A stretch of 58,083 nt of DNA, from assembly GCA_035378985.1 (NCBI GenBank), contig DAOSUR010000016.1, forward strand, positions 1 to 58,083, read 5' to 3'. This document shows positions 45,001 through 52,743 of the stretch, piece after piece (positions within the stretch are counted from its first letter, which is position 1; the number at the start of each line of letters is the position of its first letter). The notes below the pieces were generated by a model. The model was not told where the DNA came from and did no database searches. It saw nothing but the letters and a program-made list of their open reading frames with translations. A program made the translations under genes and the position numbers. Source of the stretch: Anaerohalosphaeraceae bacterium. Its GTDB lineage: Bacteria; Planctomycetota; Phycisphaerae; Sedimentisphaerales; Anaerohalosphaeraceae.

Positions 45001-45237
45001 GGACCAGTGAAATTTCCATTTGCCATTCAGCGAATGATAATACGGGCTCTGGGCCCGGTCAAGGGTGCGTGCCTGTTCGGCTTTCTCAAACGGCATCAGC
45101 GTCGCATGAGCCGGCTCTTTGTTGATTCGGAAAACAGCCGCATTCTCCCAGTCCGGCAGGGCTTCTTCGGCAAAAGCCCAGGCGGAAGCAAACAAACTCA
45201 AAAGGGTGAGTTTCCGGATGATTGTGAAATGATTCAT
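42094..45237 (-). CDS. LacZ-type beta-galactosidase, GH2, exported
   Basis: A 1047-residue protein. The signal peptide is MNHFTIIRKLTLLSLFASAWAFA, so it acts outside the cytoplasm. All five LacZ domains are seen: HSLNGKWKFHWSPDP, VPSNWQMQGYDVPIYTNVTY, DQDFWRMSGIFRDVYL, the TIM barrel with VIIWSLGNEAGDG (acid/base Glu) and LILCEYSHAMGNS (nucleophile Glu), and the C-terminal beta-sandwich (LRWYGRGPHESYWDR). GGGAG 9 bp upstream supports ATG 45237 over an ATG 42 bp further upstream. It probably removes galactose from galactan side chains of rhamnogalacturonan-I, matching the neighbouring PL11 lyases. The strong terminator follows it. Confidence 0.93.
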   Translation of the reverse strand: MNHFTIIRKLTLLSLFASAWAFAEEALPDWENAAVFRINKEPAHATLMPFEKAEQARTLDRAQSPYYHSLNGKWKFHWSPDPQSRPADFYKPEFSVNDWNEIPVPSNWQMQGYDVPIYTNVTYPFHKDPPRVMGTPPQHFTTFKTRNPVGSYRTTFTVPDEWNGREIFLVFDGVESAFYLWINGQKVGYSQDSRTPAEFRITPYLKKGDNILAAEVYRFSDGSYLEDQDFWRMSGIFRDVYLYSTPTVHIRDFFVKTELDSEYRDAVLKVTASIINYGKSDASLPKLEGVLFDKSGKAVASVKAASAPKRIPAGQEITLEMQTEVKNPLKWTAETPHLYRLVLTLGKEAVGCNVGFRKVEIKDGVLLVNGKYVYLKGVNRHEHDPDTGHTVSRESMIRDICLMKQHNINAVRTCHYPDVPMWYDLCDEYGLYIIDEANIESHALMNYSNLFDSLGNDPLWKEAHLDRTKNMVERDKNHACVIIWSLGNEAGDGANFEATSDWIHQRDLSRPVQYEPARERPLTDIVCPMYARIHQIEAYAKRKDIYRPLILCEYSHAMGNSCGNLADYWVVIEKYRALQGGFIWDWVDQGLRKKDPDTGRDFWAYGGDFGDQPNDGNFCCNGLVQPDRKPNPHLYEVKKVYQNVAVHPADLAKGLVEIQNKYVFTNLKDLLEADWELTENGAVIAQGKLGRLDIEPAGRKTVSIPLPDIRWNSDCEYHLTVFFRLAEEQTWAPRGHLLAWEQLVLKERTRPVPLPQPNLQSPALNVSETYEVIRIHGEGFSAMFSKSLGALVSYKINDQEMLVEPLVPNFWRVPTDNDNGNKMPRRLRVWKTAAQEPKVDSAAVEKINDGQVEVRFELTLKAGDSKLALKYQVFSGGEILVHNQFTAVGELPEMPRFGMQMKIPRQFALLRWYGRGPHESYWDRLAGAAVGIYEEIVTDPKHMYVRPQEYGNKTDVRWMTLTNRMGQGLKFTGLPLLYVSAWPWSMEDLEKAKHPVELPVRDFLTVNIDYKQMGVGGDDSWGAQPHREYTLPAKQYEYSFLIEPVLP

Positions 45238-45396
45238 TGTGATTCTCCCTGACCGTTCGGCGGTCTTTTGATGGTTCATTCCCTTTTTTCAAACAAACCC
45301 GCAACCACGGAAAGGGACTATATCCGGCCCGGCGTCGGATGTCAATCTTTTCGGAGGTTCGAAAAGACTTGCTCTTTCGGAAAAAAAATTTTTCGA

Positions 45397-45402
45397 TACA
45401 AT
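45397..45402 (+). promoter_or_regulatory. -10 box abutting the bioA start codon
   Basis: TACAAT (as GATACAAT) lies 7 nt before the ATG of bioA, with no ribosome-binding site. A TTGCTC at 45369-45374 is too far (22 bp) to be a normal -35. No BirA-type operator palindrome was seen in 45238-45409. Confidence 0.35.
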
Positions 45403-45409
45403 CAACCCT

Positions 45410-46780
45410 ATGAACAGCAGGACAGAACACTGGATTGAATTGGACAAACAATACCTGTGGCATCCGTTTACGCCGATGAGCGTCTGGCTTGCCGGCGAAC
45501 CGGTTATTATTGAACAGGGCGAGGGGTTTTACCTGATGGATACGGAGGGCCGCCGGTATATCGACGGGGTCAGTTCCCTCTGGTGCAATGTGCACGGCCA
45601 CCGCGTCCCCGAAATTGATCAGGCGATTCGAGACCAGCTGGAGCAGATTGCCCACAGCACCCTGCTGGGGCTGGGGCAGACCCGTTCGATTGAACTGGCT
45701 GAAAAACTGGTGCAGATTGCCCCCAAAGGCCTCTGCAAGGTTTTTTATTCCGACAGCGGCGCCACCGCTGTCGAAATCGCCCTGAAGATGGCCTATCAAT
45801 ACTGGCAGAATCTCGGCTGCAAAGAACGAACCCGCTTTATTGCCGTCCAGGAGGCCTATCACGGCGACACCATCGGCTCGGTCAGTGTCGGCGGAATGGA
45901 GCTGTTTCACGGCATCTTTAAATCGCTTCTGTTTGAGACCTATTTTGTTCCCAGTCCGCATCCGTACCGCTTCGAAGGCACGCCGCAGCAGTGTGCGGAG
46001 TTTTCTCTGGAGAATCTGGAGTTTCTGCTTCGGCGTCATCCGGGGCAGATTGCGGGGATTATCCTGGAGCCGCTGGTGCAGGGGGCGGCGGGCATGCTCG
46101 TCCATCCGTCCGGATTTCTTGCGGAGGTCCGCCGTCTGGCCGACCGCTATGATGTGCTGCTGATTGCCGATGAGGTGGCTACGGGCTTCGGGCGCACCGG
46201 CCGGATGTTCGCCTGCGAACATGAACAGGTTTGTCCGGACCTGATGTGTCTGGCCAAGGGCATCACCGGCGGATATCTGCCGCTGGCAGCCACGCTGACG
46301 ACGCAGAAAATTTTCGATGCCTTTTTGGGCCGTCCGGAGGAGTTCAAGACCTTCTTTCACGGCCACACCTACACCGGCAATGCCCTGGCCTGTGCGGCGG
46401 CCTTGGCGTCTTTGCAGCTGTTCGAGAAGCATCAGGTCCTGGAGCGGATGCCTCCGAAAATCGACGCTGTCCGCGCCGCCCTTCAGCGGATTCAGGATTT
46501 GCCCTATGTCGGCGATGTCCGTCAGTGCGGCCTGATGGCGGGGATTGAACTGGTTTGCGATAAAAAAACCAAGGAGCCCTTTGCGTATAAGCATACGCTC
46601 GGCGCCAAAGTCTGTGCGGCGATGCGGCCCAAAGGAGCGATGATGCGTCCGCTGGGCAATGTGATTGTCCTGATGCCCGCTCCGGCAATGGACCTGCCGA
46701 CCCTGCAGACGCTGCTGGACATCGTGGAAGAAACCATTCGGGATGATGTCCCGAAAATCGTTCGAGGTCTTGAACCATGA
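45410..46780 (+). CDS. bioA: Adenosylmethionine-8-amino-7-oxononanoate aminotransferase
   Basis: This PLP enzyme makes 7,8-diaminopelargonate from KAPA with SAM as amino donor (biotin synthesis). At 456 residues, family blocks are YLWHPFTPM, DGVSSLWCNVHGH, VFYSDSGATAVEIALKMA, EAYHGDTIGSVSVGG, LLIADEVATGFGRTG (PLP-binding Asp), LMCLAKGITGGYLPLAATL (Schiff-base Lys) and FFHGHTYTGNALACAAAL. Its stop overlaps the start of bioD by 4 bp (ATGA). No bioB or bioF is in the window. A short -10 to ATG distance suggests a leaderless transcript. Confidence 0.96.
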   Translation: MNSRTEHWIELDKQYLWHPFTPMSVWLAGEPVIIEQGEGFYLMDTEGRRYIDGVSSLWCNVHGHRVPEIDQAIRDQLEQIAHSTLLGLGQTRSIELAEKLVQIAPKGLCKVFYSDSGATAVEIALKMAYQYWQNLGCKERTRFIAVQEAYHGDTIGSVSVGGMELFHGIFKSLLFETYFVPSPHPYRFEGTPQQCAEFSLENLEFLLRRHPGQIAGIILEPLVQGAAGMLVHPSGFLAEVRRLADRYDVLLIADEVATGFGRTGRMFACEHEQVCPDLMCLAKGITGGYLPLAATLTTQKIFDAFLGRPEEFKTFFHGHTYTGNALACAAALASLQLFEKHQVLERMPPKIDAVRAALQRIQDLPYVGDVRQCGLMAGIELVCDKKTKEPFAYKHTLGAKVCAAMRPKGAMMRPLGNVIVLMPAPAMDLPTLQTLLDIVEETIRDDVPKIVRGLEP

Positions 46781-47517
46781 CGCTGTCTCTGAATCTGCCG
46801 CGAAAACCCGGTCTGTTTATCACCGGCACAGATACCGGCGTGGGCAAAACGCTCATTGCCGGGGCGATCGCCCGTCTGCTGGCCGAACAGGGACTTCGGG
46901 TTGGTGTATTTAAACCCGTTGCCAGCGGCTGCCGGCGGACCCCGCAGGGGCTGGTGAGCACGGATGCGGAGTTTCTGACCGCCTGTTCGCAGGCCGACTG
47001 GCCGCTGGAGGTGGTCAATCCGGCTGCCTTTGAGATTCCCGCCGCCCCGATTGTGTGCAGCCGTCTGGAAAACCGCTTTCTGGATTACGGGCGCATCAGC
47101 TGGGCCTGGCGGCAGTTGTGTGAACAGGCCGACGCCGTCATCGTCGAGGGCATCGGCGGGGTGATGGTTCCGCTGACAGAGGGCGAAACAGTCCTCGATT
47201 TGGCGGCGGAGTTTGACCTGCTGACCCTGATTGTGGCTCGTCCGCGTCTGGGCACGATTAATCATACCCTGCTGACCATCAAGGCCGTCCGCGATGCCGG
47301 TTTGCCGCTGGCGGGAGTCGTCATCAGCGGGTATAATGCCGCGCAGGCCGATATTGCCGAGCAGACCAGCCCCGATGTGATTGCTCAGGTGGGTCAGACG
47401 ACCCTGTTCGGCGTGGTGGACTATGACCCGCAGGCGTCCGTCGAAGAAGGCCGGCTGGGAACAGCCGCCCTCCGGGCCCTGTCTATATGGGATTGGAAAT
47501 CGCTGATTCAGTGCTGA
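46777..47517 (+). CDS. bioD: Dethiobiotin synthetase
   Basis: This enzyme closes the ureido ring of dethiobiotin from diaminopelargonate, CO2 and ATP. At 246 residues it has the P-loop FITGTDTGVGKTLIAGAIA, the substrate lysine region GVFKPVASGC, and EGIGGVMVPLTEGETVLDL (GxGG(V/L)xVP motif). Translational coupling to bioA is likely through the ATGA overlap. The downstream DUF1080 gene starts 17 bp later but encodes an exported protein with no evident link to biotin. Confidence 0.95.
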   Translation: MTLSLNLPRKPGLFITGTDTGVGKTLIAGAIARLLAEQGLRVGVFKPVASGCRRTPQGLVSTDAEFLTACSQADWPLEVVNPAAFEIPAAPIVCSRLENRFLDYGRISWAWRQLCEQADAVIVEGIGGVMVPLTEGETVLDLAAEFDLLTLIVARPRLGTINHTLLTIKAVRDAGLPLAGVVISGYNAAQADIAEQTSPDVIAQVGQTTLFGVVDYDPQASVEEGRLGTAALRALSIWDWKSLIQC

Positions 47518-47534
47518 ATGGAAAGGAAACGCAA

Positions 47535-48884
47535 ATGATTAAGCAGGCGGTCGGTTTGGTATGGGTTTGCATGGTTTCTGTTCTTGCATCGGCCCAGGAG
47601 CCCTGGAAGCCGCTTTTTAACGGCAAAGACCTGACCGGCTGGCAGCAGAAGGGCGGTCAGGCCGTGTACACTGTAGAGGACGGAGTTATTGTCGGCACAA
47701 CCGTGCTGGATACACCCAACAGCTTTCTGTGTACGCAGCAGTTTTATTCCGATTTTATTCTCGAATTGGAGTTCAAAGTGGATCCCAAGCTCAATTCCGG
47801 CATCCAAATTCGCTCCCACAGCGTCCCGGAGTATAACAACGGTCGGGTGCACGGTTATCAGGTCGAAATCGACCCGTCGGACCGGGCCTGGACGGCGGGG
47901 ATTTACGACGAGGCGCGGCGCGGCTGGCTGGCTACCCTCGAAAACAACCCGCAGGCCCGTGCGGCCTTCCGGCAGAACGAATGGAATCACCTGCGCATCG
48001 AAGCCGTCGGGGATGTCATCCGCACGTGGATCAACGATGTGCCGGCGGCCCATCTGTCCGATTCGCTCACTCCCAACGGCTTCATTGCCCTGCAGGTTCA
48101 CACCGTCGGCTCCGACAAAGCCAAAGAGGGCATTCAGGTCCGCTGGCGCAACATCCGCATCATCGACGAAAATGCCGCCGCGTATCTGAAGCCCATGCCG
48201 CTGCCGCTGACGTCGATGGATTATCAGCTGGGCAATCTGGAGGCCCCGCAGGGCTGGATCTATCTGTTTGACGGCAAGACCCCAACCGGCTGGCGGAGTG
48301 CCCGCGGGCCGGACTTTCCCAAACAGGGCTGGGTGATTGAAAACGGCGTACTGACGGTGCTGGACAGCGGCGGCAAGGAGTCCGCCGCCGGCGGCGACAT
48401 CATCACCATCGAACGCTACAGCGATTTCGAGCTGCAGCTGGAGTTCAAACTGTCCCCCGGAGCCAACAGCGGCATCAAATACTTCGTCCAGCCGGACTTG
48501 AACAAGGGCCCCGGTTCAGCCATCGGTCTGGAATACCAGCTGCTCGATGACCTGCGGCATCCGGATGCCAAGGCGGGCAGTCAGCCCGGCAGCCGGACGC
48601 TGGCCTCTCTGTATGACTTAATTGCCGCCGACAACAAAGACCTGCGGCCCATCGGACGCTGGAACCACGCCCGCATCATGTCCAAAGGCACACACGTGGA
48701 GCACTGGCTCAACGGCCGCAAGGTCCTCGAATATGAACGCAAAACGCCGGAATTCCGCAAGCTGGTGCAGGAGAGCAAATACAAAATCTGGCCGGATTTT
48801 GCCGAATGGGATTCCGGACACATCCTGCTGCAGGACCACGGCAACCAGGTTTCGTTCAAAAACATCAAGCTGCGGCGATTATAA
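47535..48884 (+). CDS. Exported protein with two DUF1080 (3-keto-disaccharide hydrolase-like) domains
   Basis: A 449-residue protein. The signal peptide is MIKQAVGLVWVCMVSVLASA. Two LamG/ConA-like DUF1080 domains follow: one begins PLFNGKDLTGWQQKGG and has FILELEFKVDPKLNSGIQIRS; the second begins YLFDGKTPTGWRSARG and has FELQLEFKLSPGANSGIKYF. DUF1080 proteins are very abundant in planctomycetes, and some hydrolyse 3-keto-glycosides. It could process glycans in the periplasm. AAAGGA lies before the ATG at 47535. The stop overlaps by 6 bp with the convergent lipoprotein gene. Confidence 0.9.
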   Translation: MIKQAVGLVWVCMVSVLASAQEPWKPLFNGKDLTGWQQKGGQAVYTVEDGVIVGTTVLDTPNSFLCTQQFYSDFILELEFKVDPKLNSGIQIRSHSVPEYNNGRVHGYQVEIDPSDRAWTAGIYDEARRGWLATLENNPQARAAFRQNEWNHLRIEAVGDVIRTWINDVPAAHLSDSLTPNGFIALQVHTVGSDKAKEGIQVRWRNIRIIDENAAAYLKPMPLPLTSMDYQLGNLEAPQGWIYLFDGKTPTGWRSARGPDFPKQGWVIENGVLTVLDSGGKESAAGGDIITIERYSDFELQLEFKLSPGANSGIKYFVQPDLNKGPGSAIGLEYQLLDDLRHPDAKAGSQPGSRTLASLYDLIAADNKDLRPIGRWNHARIMSKGTHVEHWLNGRKVLEYERKTPEFRKLVQESKYKIWPDFAEWDSGHILLQDHGNQVSFKNIKLRRL

Positions 48885-49457
48885 GGAAGGATTCAGAACC
48901 GCCAGCAGCTGTTGGTGTTTGTCCTCGGACCAGGACCCTGATGTCTGCCAGAGAATCTTTCCCGTTCGGTCGGTCAGAAACAGATAGATGGTTTCTTCGG
49001 ACTCAATGCCGAGGGCCTTCTTAAACGGCTCCTTATCAATGTGCAGCGTCACGGTTCGCTGACGAGCCGCCTGAGAGGGAATTCCTCCGCGCATCCCCTG
49101 ATAAATAAACCATCGCGAGAACGGATTCATTTTGCGGATAGTCGGCACCTCAAAAAAAGCAAACGACGGAAGCTGCGCCTCCAGCGGCTCCATTTGGGCA
49201 ATCCAGGTATCCACATCGGCCTGCTGCTGCCGAAGAAACGCCACGGCAATCAGATTGTAATCCTTGCGCAGATTGTCGGGAAACGTGAACGACTGACCGG
49301 TCAGATTCCGGCCGGTCACGGTTGGAAAAAAGCCGGCCGAGCGGCGGTCTTGAGAAACCATAGCATTCTCCTCGGGTCGGCTGGGTGAACAGCCCGACAG
49401 GGCTGTCAGAAAGACCCCTAAGACAATCGTCCGCAAGCAGTTCTTTGGTATAGACAT
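48879..49457 (-). CDS. Lipoprotein with a thioredoxin-like (ATP10-like) domain
   Basis: A 192-residue protein. The signal peptide MSIPKNCLRTIVLGVFLTALSGC ends in the lipobox ALSGC. The mature part (FPTVTGRNLTGQSFTFPDNL, LIAVAFLRQQQADVDTWIAQ, FAFFEVPTI, IYLFLTDRTGKILWQTSG) has the strand order of a thioredoxin-like fold without a CxxC pair, and resembles proteins related to mitochondrial ATP10. It is the third gene of the purC-ABC-lipoprotein run, 5 bp after the ABC ATPase. Function is unknown. A role in membrane-complex assembly is only suggested by the ATP10 resemblance. Confidence 0.65.
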   Translation of the reverse strand: MSIPKNCLRTIVLGVFLTALSGCSPSRPEENAMVSQDRRSAGFFPTVTGRNLTGQSFTFPDNLRKDYNLIAVAFLRQQQADVDTWIAQMEPLEAQLPSFAFFEVPTIRKMNPFSRWFIYQGMRGGIPSQAARQRTVTLHIDKEPFKKALGIESEETIYLFLTDRTGKILWQTSGSWSEDKHQQLLAVLNPSL

Positions 49458-49462
49458 TGTGT

Positions 49463-50245
49463 TTACTCCTCAATGAGCAGGTGCCAGCGCGGCGGGACGA
49501 AATAGGCCTCGCATCGGCAGCCGAGCATCGCGGCCATATTTTCGGAGGTGATGATTTCCTCTTGGGTGCCGGCGGCCAGGACTTTGCCGTCTTTGAGCAG
49601 CAGCACGTGCGAAATCCACGGGCCGATTTCTTCAATATGGTGCGTCACGAACAGGATGGAGGGAGCGTCCGGCTGGGAGACCATAAATTCGATGTCTTTC
49701 AGAAACCGCACACGCGCCGCCGGGTCCAGTCCGGAACAGGGCTCATCCAGAATCAGCAGCGTCGGCCGGCAGACCAGGGCCCGGGCAATCATTACTTTCT
49801 GCTGTTCGCCCTGAGAGAGGGTCTGGTAGGATTGTTCTGCAATCGCATCCGCCCGAAGATGCGCCAGGGCTGTCCGGGCCTGCTCCATTTCTTCAGGACT
49901 GGGCCGGCGGTACAGCCCGAGCGTGGCATCCAGCCCGGAGGCAACCACCTCAATCGCCTTGTCCTGAGCGGGCAGCCGCTGCTGCAGCGTCGAGCTGACC
50001 AGCCCGATGGTGCGGCGGAGTTTTCGGATGTCCGTAGCGCCGAAGGTCTGCTGCTGGACGACAACTCGTCCGAAGGTCGGCCATTCATAGCCGGCCAGGA
50101 TTTTCAGCAGCGTGGTTTTGCCGGAGCCGTTGGCCCCCAGCAGGGCCCAGTGCTGGCCCCGCCGGACCTGCCAGCTGATTCCGTCCAGAATCGTCCGGTT
50201 CTTCCGGCAAAAGCAAACTTCTTCGAGCTGAATGACGGAATCCAT
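49463..50245 (-). CDS. ABC transporter ATP-binding protein without a partner permease
   Basis: A 260-residue ABC ATPase: LLGANGSGKTTLLKIL (Walker A), TLSQGEQQKVMIARALV (signature), LLILDEPCSGLD (Walker B) and FVTHHIEEIGP (H-loop). It has the single-cassette layout of the YlmA/ModF-like group. No permease or binding-protein gene is adjacent, so it may pair with a distant permease or act in a non-transport role. It lies 4 bp after purC and 5 bp before the lipoprotein gene, so all three are probably cotranscribed. Confidence 0.9.
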   Translation of the reverse strand: MDSVIQLEEVCFCRKNRTILDGISWQVRRGQHWALLGANGSGKTTLLKILAGYEWPTFGRVVVQQQTFGATDIRKLRRTIGLVSSTLQQRLPAQDKAIEVVASGLDATLGLYRRPSPEEMEQARTALAHLRADAIAEQSYQTLSQGEQQKVMIARALVCRPTLLILDEPCSGLDPAARVRFLKDIEFMVSQPDAPSILFVTHHIEEIGPWISHVLLLKDGKVLAAGTQEEIITSENMAAMLGCRCEAYFVPPRWHLLIEE

Positions 50246-50249
50246 AAAG

Positions 50250-51146
50250 TTACATTCGGCGGAAGGGCCGTCCGGTCAGCCGCTCATACGCTTCGATGTA
50301 TTTGGCGGAGGTTTTCGCGACAATCTCTTCGGGCAGCTCCACCCCCGGACCGGATTTGTTAAAACGGATGTCCTCCAGATAGTTGCGGACGAACTGCTTG
50401 TCGAAGCTTTCCTGATCGCGGCCGGGCTGATACTTGTCCGCAGGCCAAAAGCGTGACGAATCGGGCGTGAGCACTTCATCAATCAGGATAATCCGACCGT
50501 CCAGCTCACCCCATTCGAATTTGGTATCGGCCAGGATGATGCCGCGTGAACGGGCATACTCACCTGCCTTGCGGAAGATTTCGATGCTTTTGGTTCGCAC
50601 ATACTCGGCCCTGTCGCGGCCCAGGATTTTTACGCATTGCTCAAAAGAGATATTTTCATCGTGCTGTCCCTGTTCGGCCTTGGTGGCGGGGGTGAAAATC
50701 GGCTCCGGCAGTTTGTCGCATTGTCGGAGGCCTTCCGGCAGCCGGATTCCGCAGACGGTTCGGCTCTGCTGATATTCTTTCCAGCCGGAGCCGGCCAGAT
50801 AGCCCCGCACGACGCATTCAACCGGCAGGACGCGGGTTTTTTTGACGAGCATCGAGCGGCCGGTCAGCTGCGCAGGATGACTTCGAAACGGCTCCGGAAA
50901 CTCCTGAACTTCCATCGAAATCAGGTGGTTTTCCACGTCGCTTCCGAGAAAGTCGAGCCAGAATTTGGAGATTTGCGTGAGCACCTGCCCCTTATAGGGG
51001 ATGCCGGTCTTCATAATCACATCAAAGGCGCTGATTCGATCGGTGGCGGCAATCAGCAGTTTGTCGCCCAGATCGTAAATGTCCCGCACCTTGCCCCGCC
51101 GAGCTGATGCGCCGGGAATATCCGTTTGTAAAATCACCTTGGCCAT
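50250..51146 (-). CDS. purC: Phosphoribosylaminoimidazole-succinocarboxamide synthase
   Basis: SAICAR synthase joins aspartate to CAIR with ATP in purine synthesis. At 298 residues it is of the ADE1-like longer type: RRGKVRDIYDLGDKLLIAATDRISAFDV, VECVVRGYLAGSGWKEY, GIILADTKFEWG, LIDEVLTPDSSRFWP and SFDKQFVRNYLE. The ATG at 51146 has AGGA upstream. A longer open frame (to 51332) runs through the promoter and has no family similarity. It leads an operon with the ABC ATPase and the lipoprotein. Confidence 0.96.
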   Translation of the reverse strand: MAKVILQTDIPGASARRGKVRDIYDLGDKLLIAATDRISAFDVIMKTGIPYKGQVLTQISKFWLDFLGSDVENHLISMEVQEFPEPFRSHPAQLTGRSMLVKKTRVLPVECVVRGYLAGSGWKEYQQSRTVCGIRLPEGLRQCDKLPEPIFTPATKAEQGQHDENISFEQCVKILGRDRAEYVRTKSIEIFRKAGEYARSRGIILADTKFEWGELDGRIILIDEVLTPDSSRFWPADKYQPGRDQESFDKQFVRNYLEDIRFNKSGPGVELPEEIVAKTSAKYIEAYERLTGRPFRRM

Positions 51147-51182
51147 ATTGTTTATCCTATCTTTTGAGGGTTTTCGGCAGAC

Positions 51183-51211
51183 ATAGTAGGGGGTTCGAAC
51201 CCGTTCGTCAA
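51183..51211 (-). promoter_or_regulatory. purC promoter with a 12-bp palindrome in its spacer
   Basis: On the minus strand TTGACG (51211-51206), a 17-bp spacer and TACTAT (51188-51183) lie 37 bp before the purC ATG. The spacer holds the perfect palindrome GGGTTCGAACCC (51191-51202), a possible operator. The rest of the gap to 51399 has only a short CAGTTATCAGTGTTCAGTAA repeat copy. Confidence 0.65.
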
Positions 51212-51242
51212 CACAAATGCCGCAATTCGTACAATGCAGTCG

Positions 51243-51262
51243 ACAGTTATCAGTGTTCAGTA
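51243..51262. repeat. Dispersed CAGTTATCAGT repeat copy
   Basis: CAGTTATCAGTGTTCAGTAA is a short relative of the tandem array at 19175-19230, in a purC-side intergenic gap. Confidence 0.5.
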
Positions 51263-51399
51263 AGGAGGGAAGAGTGAGGGTCTGAGCGCGGGGCTGTCTT
51301 TTGCGCAGGGTTCTTCTGCGGGGCAGCGCCATTGGTCTGTCCTGTTCGGTGTTTATGAATGAAGCCGCCGCAGAGAACGGAGAATCATTTGCAGGACAA

Positions 51400-52473
51400 T
51401 TACGGCTCGGAGGGGGCCTGAATGTCTTCCGTGAGCCATTGTTCAGCCAGGATTGACAGGTCTTCCAGAGCCACCCGGCCGTCCCGGTTCAAATCCGCCG
51501 AGGGACGGTTTCGGATATACGGATAGGTCTGGTGTTCTCCAATGTCCCACAGATGAATGAAATCCCAGTCGGCGTCGATGTAGGTCATGCTTTGCTTCAT
51601 TTGAGCGGTTGTCTTGCCGGTGCCTCCGGCGCTGGCGGTTTGCCCGCTGACCTGCGTATCCCAGAAGGAATTGGTGATGACGGCGCTGCTATTAAGGCCG
51701 ACCAGGCCGCCGACATTCGGGGTGCTTGTGCTCGGCGGCTGGACGAGTCCGGCCGCGTAGCACTTGGCGGTCAGGGTGGCTGAACCGGCCGTCCAGCCGA
51801 CCAGGCCGCCTATGATTTCCGCTGTACCGCCCAATGAGTCGAGGACGCCGATTACGGAGGCCTGTGAATAACTGTAGTAAAGCACCGCGTCCGCAAGATA
51901 GCCGGTTACCCCGCCGACATAACGGCTGCCGGTTACGGTTCCCATCGCCCGGCATCCGAGCAGGGCTGATTGGGGAGCGATGCTGCATCCGGCAATTCCG
52001 CCGACGTAGGCGATTCCTTTGACGCTTCCGGTCCAGCCGCAGTTCTCGAGAGTGGACGACTCTGCGCGTCCGGCCAGTCCGCCGACCCAGAACCGGCCTT
52101 CGACAAATCCATTCTCAATGCGCAAGTCCCGGATTCTGGCTCCGGCAAGCCATCCAAAGAGTCCGACGTTGTCCTCCGTCGGCCGGCTGAGCTGGACATT
52201 GCTGATGGACCATCCCTCTCCGTGAATGACACCGGTAAACTTTGTAGTGACGGTGCCGACCGGTGTAAGGGCGATTCCTGCCAAATCCAAATCTCCGGTG
52301 AGCTGAAAGTGCTTGTCCCAATCCTGAGGCGTGGCCATCAGGACCTGCCAATCCGCGGGCGCGGCTATTCGATAAGGATTCTCTTCCGTGCCGTCGCCTC
52401 CCCCGCTGTAAACGCCTGCGGAAACCATTCCTGCCAGAAACAACAGAGCCGCTGTCATTGTTTTCTTCATCAT
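51400..52473 (-). CDS. Secreted GLUG-repeat protein with C-terminal dockerin-like tag
   Basis: A 357-residue protein. The signal peptide (MMKKTMTAALLFLAGMVSAG) is followed by GDGTEENPYRIAAPADWQVL, the usual lead-in to a right-handed beta-helix. Repeated GLUG-type turns follow: NVGLFGWLAGARI, WVGGLAGRAESS, YVGGIAGCS, YVGGVTGYLAD, IIGGLVGWTAGS and VGGLVGLNSSAV. The end DLNRDGRVALEDLSILAEQW is one dockerin-like calcium EF-hand. GLUG proteins are often adhesins or surface proteins. It is a single gene. An AT-rich dyad (TACAAAA-AA-TTTTGTA, 52519-52534) lies 46 bp upstream of the start. Confidence 0.85.
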   Translation of the reverse strand: MMKKTMTAALLFLAGMVSAGVYSGGGDGTEENPYRIAAPADWQVLMATPQDWDKHFQLTGDLDLAGIALTPVGTVTTKFTGVIHGEGWSISNVQLSRPTEDNVGLFGWLAGARIRDLRIENGFVEGRFWVGGLAGRAESSTLENCGWTGSVKGIAYVGGIAGCSIAPQSALLGCRAMGTVTGSRYVGGVTGYLADAVLYYSYSQASVIGVLDSLGGTAEIIGGLVGWTAGSATLTAKCYAAGLVQPPSTSTPNVGGLVGLNSSAVITNSFWDTQVSGQTASAGGTGKTTAQMKQSMTYIDADWDFIHLWDIGEHQTYPYIRNRPSADLNRDGRVALEDLSILAEQWLTEDIQAPSEP

Positions 52474-52728
52474 CGCCTCTTTCTCCGATTGAACAGATTT
52501 ACCCTTTGTCTAAAGTTATACAAAAAATTTTGTAAAATTGGAAACTTTTTGCACTCGCGTCTGAGGGGTTTATCGGACCAAGAAGGACGTAAGGTTTTGA
52601 TGAGATTGTAGTTGCAAAAAAGGGAAGGATGTGTTCGTTTTTTTAAAAACGGCCCTGAGGAAGCGATTTTTTCCAGTGTTGCTTCCGGGTAAGGAGCGAT
52701 TTGAGGTTTAAAAAAGGGGGAAACGGCG

Positions 52729-52734
52729 TAGAAT
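52729..52734 (+). promoter_or_regulatory. -10 box abutting the GT9 start codon
   Basis: TAGAAT lies 9 nt before the ATG at 52744, without a ribosome-binding site, the same spacing as at dxr and at the GT2 gene at 2423. TTGAGG at 52701-52706 is 22 bp away, too far for a normal -35. Confidence 0.35.
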
Positions 52735-52743
52735 GAACGGACT

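Noticed and set aside
45238..45409. BirA operator before bioA
   Set aside because: No long interrupted palindrome of the TTGTAAAC type was found.
45086..46594. Long minus-strand open frame opposite bioA
   Set aside because: It is a shadow of the well-conserved bioA gene and has no recognisable protein features. Similar long antisense frames over the GH2, PL11, dxr, uvrA and rha genes were dropped for the same reason.
51191..51202. GGGTTCGAACCC resembles a tRNA T-arm
   Set aside because: No D-arm, anticodon arm or acceptor stem can be built on either strand, and the element lies exactly in the spacer of a good purC promoter.
51147..51332. Upstream extension of purC rich in Cys and Arg
   Set aside because: It runs through the promoter and a dispersed repeat. 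The family N-terminus begins at the inner ATG with a ribosome-binding site.
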